Positions 17,573 through 25,019 of a stretch of 64,000 bases of DNA are shown here, in pieces; position 1 is the stretch's first letter; each line of letters begins with the position of its first letter. Position numbers and translations under genes: made by a program. The stretch comes from Xanthomonas melonis (GTDB lineage Bacteria; Pseudomonadota; Gammaproteobacteria; Xanthomonadales; Xanthomonadaceae): the NCBI RefSeq assembly GCF_020783655.1, contig NZ_JAJGQH010000002.1, forward strand, positions 186,001 through 250,000. The letters run 5' to 3'. The notes below the pieces were generated by a model. It did not search any database and was not told the origin of the DNA. It saw only the letters and a program-made list of their open reading frames with translations.

Positions 17573-19241
17573 GCCCCTGTTGCTGCTATCGCTGGCGATG
17601 GCCGCCGCACTCGCGCCGTTGCATGCCTCGGCTGCGCGGCTCACCTTGATCGACGGCAATGCCGGCACCGCGATCGGCCTGAACGACCCCACCGCCACCG
17701 CGCCGGTGGGCGGCAACCCCGGCCGCACGCTGGGCGAGCAGCGCCGGATCGTGTACCAGTACGCGATGGACCTGTGGGGCGCGGTATTGCAGAGCAATGT
17801 CGAGATCAAGGTGCTCGGCGGGTTCGCACCGCTGCCCTGCACCGCCGATCGCGGCCTGCTCGGCCAGGCCGGCCCGAACGGGTTCCGTTACGGGTTTCGC
17901 GGCTCCAGGCCCAACACGCTGTATCCCCCCGCATTGGCCGATGCGATCGCCGGGCAGGATCTGCTTCCGGATCCAGCCGATCCGGCGGACGTGCAATCGC
18001 GATTCAACAGCGATGCCGGCAAGCCCAACTGTCTGGCAGGCACGACCTGGTATCTGGGGCTGGATGGCAAGCCGCCCAAGGGCCAGACCGATTTTCTCGC
18101 CGTCGCGTTGCACGAACTCGCCCACGGCCTGGGCGTGTGGGCCTATGTCGACACGGCGACGGGGGAACTTGGCGCCGGCACCGGTACCGCCGCCGGCACC
18201 GGCATGAGCGATGTCTACACCGCGCAGGTCCTGGACAACGTGCAGAACAAGCGCTTTGACGACCCGACCATGACCAACGCCATGCGCGCCGACGCGATGC
18301 GCACGCACGGCCGCGCGGTATGGGCCGGTACGCAGGTCAATCACGACGCGGCGCTGCTGCTGGATCCGCGCCTCATGTTGCGGGTCAACGCCCCTGCCGG
18401 CGTCGCCGGCAACTACCGGGTGGGCTTTGCCAGCTTCGGCCCATGGCCTTCGCCCAGGAATTTCCCGGCGCGCGCGGTGGTGACAGTCGACGACGGCGTC
18501 GCCGCGACGTCCCTGCACGACGGCTGCGAAACGCCGTTCGTCAATGCGGCGCAGGTAGCCGGCAAGGTGGCGCTGGTCGACTCCGGCAACTGCGAGTTCG
18601 CCGTCCAGGTCAGGAACGCGCAGCGCAACGGCGCGGTGGGCGTGATCATCGCCAACCGTTTCGCCGCTTTGCAGACGATGAACAACGCGCAACAACCGAT
18701 CAACGACATCACCATCCCGGCGGTCATGCTGTCGCTGCCCGATGGCCAGCGGTTGTACGGCGCCACTGGCGTGGTGGCAGGCATCCGCGAAGAGGCAACG
18801 CTGCTGCAGGGCGCCGACGACAGCGGCCGCACGCTGCTGTACACGCCCCCCGCAGCGCTGCCCGCCTCGACCTTGACGCACTTCGATCCCGACCTGCATC
18901 CGGACATGCTGATGGAGCCGTTCACCGCGTCCGAGTCCTCGGTGCATCTGCACGCCGGGCTGGTCCCGGCGATGTTCGCCGATATCGGGTGGACGCTGAA
19001 CCGCGGGCCGGCGCGATTGGGCAACTGCCCGACGCAGGTGCCGATCCTGCAACCCGGCGGTTTCATTCCCGGCGCCAATGTCCAGGCCGCGAGCAATCTG
19101 TGCAGGAGCCGGAACGCCGGCAACCGCCTCGGGTACATGGCCTGCATGCAGGAACACGCGGCTGCGCTGCAGAACCAGGGTGCGATCAGCTTTCCGCAGC
19201 AGATGTCGGTCCTGGCCTGCGCAGCGACGGTGAATCCGTAG
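17565..19241 (+). CDS. Secreted zinc metalloprotease with inserted PA domain, copy 2
   Basis: A 558-residue paralogue of the protease at 15202. The zinc site reads H-E-L-A-H-G-L-G (His183, Glu184, His187), so the catalytic residues are kept. A Gly/Ala/Thr-rich insertion (G-A-G-T-G-T-A-A-G-T-G) follows the zinc helix. The PA domain lies near 280-400, and T-H-F-D-P-D-L-H-P-D-M-L-M-E-P supplies the candidate third ligand His439 and Met450. The C-terminal cysteine pattern matches copy 1. The differences around the active site hint at altered substrate preference rather than loss of function. Confidence 0.8.
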   Translation: MNKPLLLLSLAMAAALAPLHASAARLTLIDGNAGTAIGLNDPTATAPVGGNPGRTLGEQRRIVYQYAMDLWGAVLQSNVEIKVLGGFAPLPCTADRGLLGQAGPNGFRYGFRGSRPNTLYPPALADAIAGQDLLPDPADPADVQSRFNSDAGKPNCLAGTTWYLGLDGKPPKGQTDFLAVALHELAHGLGVWAYVDTATGELGAGTGTAAGTGMSDVYTAQVLDNVQNKRFDDPTMTNAMRADAMRTHGRAVWAGTQVNHDAALLLDPRLMLRVNAPAGVAGNYRVGFASFGPWPSPRNFPARAVVTVDDGVAATSLHDGCETPFVNAAQVAGKVALVDSGNCEFAVQVRNAQRNGAVGVIIANRFAALQTMNNAQQPINDITIPAVMLSLPDGQRLYGATGVVAGIREEATLLQGADDSGRTLLYTPPAALPASTLTHFDPDLHPDMLMEPFTASESSVHLHAGLVPAMFADIGWTLNRGPARLGNCPTQVPILQPGGFIPGANVQAASNLCRSRNAGNRLGYMACMQEHAAALQNQGAISFPQQMSVLACAATVNP

Positions 19242-19273
19242 AGCGCGCACCCGTCGCCGCAACGCAACTCGCA

Positions 19274-19299
19274 CGAACGGCGCCGTGAGGCGCCGTTCG
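19274..19299. terminator. Bidirectional terminator between protease copy 2 and bcsC
   Basis: An 11-bp perfect stem (CGAACGGCGCC / GGCGCCGTTCG) with a GTGA loop lies 32 bases after the protease stop and 30 bases beyond the bcsC stop on the opposite strand. Its symmetry suits both convergent transcripts. Confidence 0.75.
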
Positions 19300-19329
19300 G
19301 CGTTTCGAGCAATCGGACCGGAGGGCGCC

Positions 19330-22300
19330 TCAGCGATCGGCGGCGTAGGGCGAGGTCAGCACCTGCGGTGCACGGCCCAAGGCGGCGCCCAACCGGTCCA
19401 TCACGAACCGCAGATAGAGATTGCTGCTGAACTGGTTGTAGTCGCGCGCGTTGTTGAAGGTCATGCGCCCACCCAGGAACAACTGCGGCGCCACCTGCCA
19501 CTCGGCCGCACCGCTGAGGTTGTAGGACACCCCGGTGCGGCTTTGACCCGCGTACACCGGATCGGTGTAGCGATCGACCAGACCGAGCAGCGCGGCCAGC
19601 GAGGCGGCGTCGTAGGCCGCCTGCTGCAGGCCCGGATCGGTGGGGAAGTACGGCGTGGGATCGGTCTTGAAATGCTGCACGCCGATGCTGGCATCGACCT
19701 TCCAGTTGACGCTCTGCCCCGCGCTGCGGCCGCTCCAGTGCACCGGGAAGCCGAGGTCCACATACTCCTGCGGGCTGAAGTAACCGCCGTGGCCGTAGGT
19801 GAAGCCGCTGAGGTTCTTGTCGTATTGCATGGCGGTGAGGTTGACGCCGGCGGTCAGCGACTGATTGCGGGTTTCCAGTGCATGCACATAGAAGCCCAGG
19901 TCGGCCTGGCGGTGGTCGTTGTCGGCCACATTGTTGCCGGTCAGGCGGTGCGCGGCGAGATTGGCGTAGCCGCCGAGCAGGCCGTTGTCGGCCGTGGCCG
20001 ACAGCGCGATGCCGCTGCTGGTGACGCCGCCCCATTCGCGGCCACTGCGGCCGTCCTGCGTGCCGGCGAACGACAGCACGCTGTCGGTGACCGCGCGCCG
20101 CGAGGCATCGGCCGACCAGCTCACCGTCTCGCCGAGCTCGCCGCGATAGCCGACCCCGCCGACGATGTTCTGCTCCTGGAATCCGATCGGCGTGCTGCCC
20201 ACATCGGCGCTGAAGCCGCCGTTGCGATAGCGCACGCCGACACCCACGCCGGTATCGTCCTGGCCGAGCCGGCGCGCGCCGTTGCCGGTGGCGGCCATGC
20301 CGTTGAGCGTGGCCGCCAGCGTGGTGGGCGTCTGCTGCGCAGCAGCGCTGCTGCCGGCCAGCGCCTGCAGCGCGGCGCCATCGCCAGCGGCGAGCTGCTC
20401 GCGGATGGCGGCGTTGCCGAGGATGTCGCGCGCCAGCTGGGCGATCGGGGTATTGGCGGCGTTGACGCTGAGCAGGTACGCCGGCAACGGTTCGTTGGCC
20501 AGCGCGGCCACCGCGGCCGGCGTGCTGTTGTTGTTCTCGGTCAGCAGCTCGCCGAACAGGCCGGTGTTCAAGGCATAGCGCCGCAGGCGTTCGCGCGTGG
20601 CGGCGGTATTGCCCTGGGTGGCGAGCAGTTGATACACCGAGGAATTGACCAGCGTATCGATGGGGCTGCGATCGGCGGCCAGCGCATCGTTGACCGCCGT
20701 CTGCGGGCCGGTGCCGAAGCGGCTGGCGGTGGCGTAATCGGTGGTCACGGTGCCGGCATCCACCACGGTCGGCGTCAGCGTCACGCCGAGCTTGCCCTCG
20801 CCGACCGCGAACTCGGCCTGCACCGGCATCTCGATGTCGTCCAGGCGGCCCAGGCCGTCCTCGCCATCGCGCGAGCGATACAGCGCGCCACCGGCGAGGT
20901 GATCGCTGTTTTCCGACTGCACCGCGCGCAGTTCGTCGAGCACGCTGTTGCCGCTGCTGGCTGCGGGCAGCGCCTGTGCCGCGACGCCGCGCGGACGCAG
21001 GTCGTCGGCCGCTGCCGGCGTTGGCGCGCTGCGCGTGGGCAGACGCGTACGGCTGGTCGGTGCGGGCAGCACCGACGGCGCAACGCTGGCGCTCACCGGA
21101 GGCGGCAGGAGATCGGCACTATTGCCGGCGTAGGCATCCGCGCCGGCGGTGACAGGCGCGGTGACGGGCGCAGCGAAGCGGGCAGCGGCCGGTTGCGCGG
21201 GCAGCGGCACCAGCGCGGTCTGCGCGTAGGCACTGCCGGCATCCATGCGCTCGGACAGCACCGCCGGCGAACGCGGCGTGCCGCCGGTCATGCCGGAGAA
21301 CGGATTGAGCGGGCGGCCGGACGAGGCCACGGCGACGGGGCCGCGGGCGGCCGGCAGGCCGTTGTCGAGCTGGCCGGCCTGGCGTTGCTGGGCGGCCAAC
21401 GCGGCGCGGAAATACTGCTCGGCCTTGCGGTTCTTGCCGGCGCTGCGATACACCCGGCCGGCCGCGGCGAGCACGTCCGGCGACTCCGGCGCCTGCGCCA
21501 GCGCGCGCTGCAGAAAGCTTTCGGCATTGCGCAGGTCCGACTGCGCGGCGGCGCTGTTGGCGGCGGCGGTGAGCGTGTCCAGATCGTTGGGATGGCGTTG
21601 CAGGATCTGCTGATAGAGCGCCAGCGCCTGCGGCTGGTCGCCGGCCGCGGCATACAACCGGGCCAGCGCCGCCTGCGCGTCGCGGTTGTCCGGTTGCTGC
21701 GCCAGGATCGGCGACAGCGCGTCGTAGGCAGCTTCCAGATTGCCCAGCTCGCGCAAGGCATCCACCTGCCGCAAGGTGTAGGCGCTGCGCAGGCTCTGGT
21801 AGCGACGCAGCTGCTCCGGGGTCAGGGTGGTGGCCTGCAACTGGCGCAGCACCGCAGAGAGTTCGGCGTCCTGATGCGCGCGCAGCAACACGCCGGCATA
21901 TTGCAGGCGGTCTTCGGTGCGCGGGTTGGCACCGGTGACCAGGCGCTGGGCCAGCACGAGGGCGCGCTGGGTGTTGCCGGCATCGGCATGCGCGCCAGCC
22001 AGCGCGGCCAGCAGTTGCGGGTCGTCGAGCTGGTTGCCGAGCGCGGTTTCGGTACGCGCCAGCAGTTGCTGCGCCTCGCCCACCCGGCCCTGCTGCACCA
22101 GCCCGCGCGCCTGGCGTGCCTGCAGTTCGATCCAGGCGGTGGTGCGCAGCTGGGTCATCTCCTGCGTGCGCGCAGCAGCGGGAATGCGATCGAGGCTGTT
22201 GTAGGCCCCCTGCCAATCGCCGCTTTCCTGGGCGAACACCGCATTGGCATGCAGCGCTTCGGGTTGGTCGGCATGCACGGCAAGCAGGCCGTCCATGACG

Positions 22301-23856
22301 CTGCGGGCCTGATCGGGGCGGCCGGCCTGTTGGTACAGGCGCGCCAGATCCAGGCGGATCCAGCCATCGCCGGGACGTTCGACCATGGCCGCTTCCAGCT
22401 CGGCCTGCGCGCTGACCGCATCGCCGGCCTCCAGAAACTGGCGGGCGCGGGCACGCTGTACGTTGGAACGCAGCAAGGCCTGTCCACCGGACTTGGCGCG
22501 TTCGGCGGCCGGCAGGCGGTTGAACAACTCGGTGGCCTCTTGCATGCGGCCCTGGCGGCTGTACAGCCCGACCAGGCCCTGCAGGGCGCCGGCATTGTCG
22601 GCGTCGCGTGCCAGGGCCTTGCGATAGCTGGCCTCGGCCGCGGCCGGATCGCTGGCGGCCTGCAATCCGCCCAGTGCCACGTGGCCGGCCGGCTCGTTGG
22701 GCAGCAACTGCACAGACTGCTCCACCAACTGGCGTGCCTGCGCCAGATCGCCGCGCGCGCGCGCGGCCTCCGCCTGCTGTAGCTGCTGCCAGTAGCGCGC
22801 GCTGTCCAGCGCGGTCTTCCACTTGCCGTTGCTGGCCGCGGCCGGGCGCAGCAACTCCTGCGCTTCGGAGAAGCGCTGCTGACGCAGGCGCACCGAGCCC
22901 AGCCCGCCCAGCGCTTCGGGATCGCGTGCCCGCGCGCGCAACACCTGGGTGAAGCGTTGTTCGGCCACACCCAGATTGCCGGCGTTGAGCGCGCGGAAGC
23001 CTTCACCGAGTGCGATGCCGTTGGGATCGGCGGACGCGCTCTCGGCAGTGCGGCGCTCGCTCAGCTGGCCGAGCTTGGCCGTGATGTCCGCATCGTTCGG
23101 GGTGCCGGCCAGGAACGCCTGGTACAGCGGCGCATCGGCGGTGCTGGCATTGAGCCACAGCAAGGCCTGGCGCCAGCTGGTCCGCGCCGGGCCGCCCACA
23201 TCGGCGCGCTGGGCCAGCGTGCGCAGCTGCGCGATGCCCTCGCGGCGAGTGGGTTCGCGGTAGCTCAGCACCTGGGCCAGCGCCAGTTGCACCGACGGGT
23301 TGGCCGGCTCGCTGGACTGCAGCTTGCGCAGACCGTCACGGGCGCGCTCCCAGCCGGTAGGCGTGCCGGCCAGCGACTGGTAGTACTCCAACGCCAGGTT
23401 CGGCGGCGGCGGCTTGCCGGCAAACGCGGCTTCGTAATTGCGTGCGGCTTCCACATACCGCCCGGCCGAGGCGGCGCGGCGCGCGTTGCGCAGATTGGGA
23501 TCCTCGCCGGCGCCGCCACTGCCGCGCGCACCGATCGCCACGCGCAGGCGCTGGGCCTGCGGCGACTGCGGGTGGGCGGCTTCGAGCTGTTGCAGGCGCT
23601 TGCGCGCTTCGGACTGGCGGCCTTGTGCCAGATCGATCTGGGCCAGACCGAGCAGGGCGTCGGGCTGGTCCGGATCGATGCCGAGCAGCTTCTTCCAGGT
23701 ATCGGCGGCCAGATCGTCGCGGCCCTGGTCGTGCCAGTAATTGCCCTGCCCGACCAGCTGCTGGGTGGCGCTGGTCTGCGCCTGCGCCGGGCCGGCGAGC
23801 AGGCACAGGTCGATCATGCCGGCGAGGTAGAGCGGGGTCAGTTTGTTGCGGAGCAT
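19330..23856 (-). CDS. bcsC: Cellulose synthase outer-membrane export protein BcsC
   Basis: BcsC carries the glucan across periplasm and outer membrane. The 1508-residue protein has a signal peptide (about 1-27, ending A-Q-A). A long series of tetratricopeptide repeats runs from about residue 30 to 850, visible as recurring A-L-x-G-L-A and A-x-x-Y-x-x-A-L helices. An Ala/Pro-rich linker follows, then a C-terminal beta-barrel domain over roughly the last 350 residues, rich in alternating aromatic and glycine residues. The length is above that of E. coli BcsC (about 1150) because of extra TPR units. Its start overlaps the bcsZ stop by 19 bases. Last gene of the bcs operon. Confidence 0.94.
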   Translation of the reverse strand: MLRNKLTPLYLAGMIDLCLLAGPAQAQTSATQQLVGQGNYWHDQGRDDLAADTWKKLLGIDPDQPDALLGLAQIDLAQGRQSEARKRLQQLEAAHPQSPQAQRLRVAIGARGSGGAGEDPNLRNARRAASAGRYVEAARNYEAAFAGKPPPPNLALEYYQSLAGTPTGWERARDGLRKLQSSEPANPSVQLALAQVLSYREPTRREGIAQLRTLAQRADVGGPARTSWRQALLWLNASTADAPLYQAFLAGTPNDADITAKLGQLSERRTAESASADPNGIALGEGFRALNAGNLGVAEQRFTQVLRARARDPEALGGLGSVRLRQQRFSEAQELLRPAAASNGKWKTALDSARYWQQLQQAEAARARGDLAQARQLVEQSVQLLPNEPAGHVALGGLQAASDPAAAEASYRKALARDADNAGALQGLVGLYSRQGRMQEATELFNRLPAAERAKSGGQALLRSNVQRARARQFLEAGDAVSAQAELEAAMVERPGDGWIRLDLARLYQQAGRPDQARSVMDGLLAVHADQPEALHANAVFAQESGDWQGAYNSLDRIPAAARTQEMTQLRTTAWIELQARQARGLVQQGRVGEAQQLLARTETALGNQLDDPQLLAALAGAHADAGNTQRALVLAQRLVTGANPRTEDRLQYAGVLLRAHQDAELSAVLRQLQATTLTPEQLRRYQSLRSAYTLRQVDALRELGNLEAAYDALSPILAQQPDNRDAQAALARLYAAAGDQPQALALYQQILQRHPNDLDTLTAAANSAAAQSDLRNAESFLQRALAQAPESPDVLAAAGRVYRSAGKNRKAEQYFRAALAAQQRQAGQLDNGLPAARGPVAVASSGRPLNPFSGMTGGTPRSPAVLSERMDAGSAYAQTALVPLPAQPAAARFAAPVTAPVTAGADAYAGNSADLLPPPVSASVAPSVLPAPTSRTRLPTRSAPTPAAADDLRPRGVAAQALPAASSGNSVLDELRAVQSENSDHLAGGALYRSRDGEDGLGRLDDIEMPVQAEFAVGEGKLGVTLTPTVVDAGTVTTDYATASRFGTGPQTAVNDALAADRSPIDTLVNSSVYQLLATQGNTAATRERLRRYALNTGLFGELLTENNNSTPAAVAALANEPLPAYLLSVNAANTPIAQLARDILGNAAIREQLAAGDGAALQALAGSSAAAQQTPTTLAATLNGMAATGNGARRLGQDDTGVGVGVRYRNGGFSADVGSTPIGFQEQNIVGGVGYRGELGETVSWSADASRRAVTDSVLSFAGTQDGRSGREWGGVTSSGIALSATADNGLLGGYANLAAHRLTGNNVADNDHRQADLGFYVHALETRNQSLTAGVNLTAMQYDKNLSGFTYGHGGYFSPQEYVDLGFPVHWSGRSAGQSVNWKVDASIGVQHFKTDPTPYFPTDPGLQQAAYDAASLAALLGLVDRYTDPVYAGQSRTGVSYNLSGAAEWQVAPQLFLGGRMTFNNARDYNQFSSNLYLRFVMDRLGAALGRAPQVLTSPYAADR

Positions 23857-25019
23857 GCAGGCGTTCTCCAGGCGGGCAGCAGGCGCCCGTCTGCGGCAAA
23901 GCGGTAACGGTTCTCAAGCCAGCCCTGTCCGAACAGGGCCAGCGTGCGTTCGTAATACGGCAGGGCGGCGGCCGCAGGCTGGGCGGCGGCGGGAATGCGC
24001 TGCGCCTGCGCCTTGAGCAATGCGGGCTGGCCCAGGGCGCTCAGGTAGGGCAGCAGCGCGGCGGAAAATCCCACCGGCACCGCGCCGGTGCCCACGCCGC
24101 GCGCGGTATCGATCTTCTCGGCGAAGCCGGTGCCCGCCGCCAGCAGGTCGGCCGGGCCGGACAGGTCCTGCAGCAACTTGCTGCGCAACGGTTCGCCGGC
24201 ATCGAGCATGCCGGCCCACAGATACACGCGGATGGCGTCGTAACTGCCCAGGTTGCCGCGTTTGGGATCGGCCGCGAAGGCCTTGCCGTCCCACACCGTC
24301 CAGTCGGGGGCGAAACCCACCGGCGCACTGTCGCGCAGCACGCGCGCGCTGTTGACGGCGATGGCGGCCCAGGGGCCCTTGGGATCGGCGCCGGCGCAGC
24401 GGCGCAGGACCTGGATCGGTAGGTAGCTGGGGTTGAGCATCCAACGGCCCTGTTCGACGAAACCACTGCGGCTGGGCAGCAGCATCGGGCCCAGCCCCGG
24501 CAGCGTGGCCACTTCCTGCGCGCGTATCAGTTGCAGGATCTGCTGGCCGGCCTTGACGTAGCCGGGGCGGTTCCACAGCCGGCCGGCTTCCAGCAGCGCG
24601 TAGGCGATCCACAGCTCGCCGTCGCTGGCGGTGTTGGAGTCGAGCACACGCCAGGTGCCGCCTTCGTCGCGGCCCCATAGCCAGGCCGGCAGGTTCAGGT
24701 CCGGGCGACCGCCGCACAGGTTGTGCCGGGTCCAGCCCAGCACCTTGTCGAACAGCACCTGGTCGTTGGCCACCAGCGCGAAGAACAGCGCATACGACTG
24801 GCCCTCGGAGGTGGAGCGCTGATCGGCGTTGAGGAAATCCACCACCCGCCCGTCGGGCTGGATGTGCCTGGACACGAACGCGTTCCACAACGGCCAGCTG
24901 CCGCACTGCGCGGGCACCGGCTTGGCGCCGGCAGGCAGCACCGCGGCCAGGCCAGCCAGCGCACCGGCGCCCAGCAGGCGGCGGCGGGTCAAGCTACGGC
25001 TATCGTCGTGTGCGTTCAT
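23838..25019 (-). CDS. bcsZ: Periplasmic endo-1,4-beta-glucanase BcsZ (GH8)
   Basis: BcsZ trims the nascent cellulose chain in the periplasm. The 393-residue protein has the GH8 catalytic acid in R-S-T-S-E-G-Q-S-Y-A-L (Glu72) and the conserved Y-D-A-I-R-V-Y-L-W segment with the second acidic residue. The signal sequence L-T-R-R-R-L-L-G-A-G (10-19), followed by a hydrophobic stretch and A-G-A, looks like a twin-arginine leader rather than a plain Sec signal. The ATG overlaps the bcsB stop as ATGA. GH8 assignment is firm; the Tat call is tentative. Confidence 0.92.
   Translation of the reverse strand: MNAHDDSRSLTRRRLLGAGALAGLAAVLPAGAKPVPAQCGSWPLWNAFVSRHIQPDGRVVDFLNADQRSTSEGQSYALFFALVANDQVLFDKVLGWTRHNLCGGRPDLNLPAWLWGRDEGGTWRVLDSNTASDGELWIAYALLEAGRLWNRPGYVKAGQQILQLIRAQEVATLPGLGPMLLPSRSGFVEQGRWMLNPSYLPIQVLRRCAGADPKGPWAAIAVNSARVLRDSAPVGFAPDWTVWDGKAFAADPKRGNLGSYDAIRVYLWAGMLDAGEPLRSKLLQDLSGPADLLAAGTGFAEKIDTARGVGTGAVPVGFSAALLPYLSALGQPALLKAQAQRIPAAAQPAAAALPYYERTLALFGQGWLENRYRFAADGRLLPAWRTPACSATN

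Larger units (their letters stand above)
14776..19299 (+). repeat. Tandem duplication of a two-gene secreted cassette
   Basis: Two head-to-tail copies (about 14776-16915 and 17150-19299) each contain the same series: an AGGAAA leader ending ACGATGATG, a small secreted protein, an ATGAATAA overlap, a PA-domain metalloprotease of about 555 residues, and a GGCGCC hairpin. The proteins of the two copies align end to end, with high identity in signal peptides, zinc site and C-terminus. The DNA has diverged considerably, so the duplication is not recent. Confidence 0.88.

Noticed and set aside
17565-19241. Second metalloprotease copy as a pseudogene
   Set aside because: The frame is intact, HExxH and the candidate third ligand are kept, and signal peptide and overlap are conserved.
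19285-22782. Very long plus-strand frame opposite bcsC
   Set aside because: Length comes from high GC and regular TPR codons on the other strand. The product is a Gly/Ala/Arg/His mixture with no signal, domain or ribosome site.
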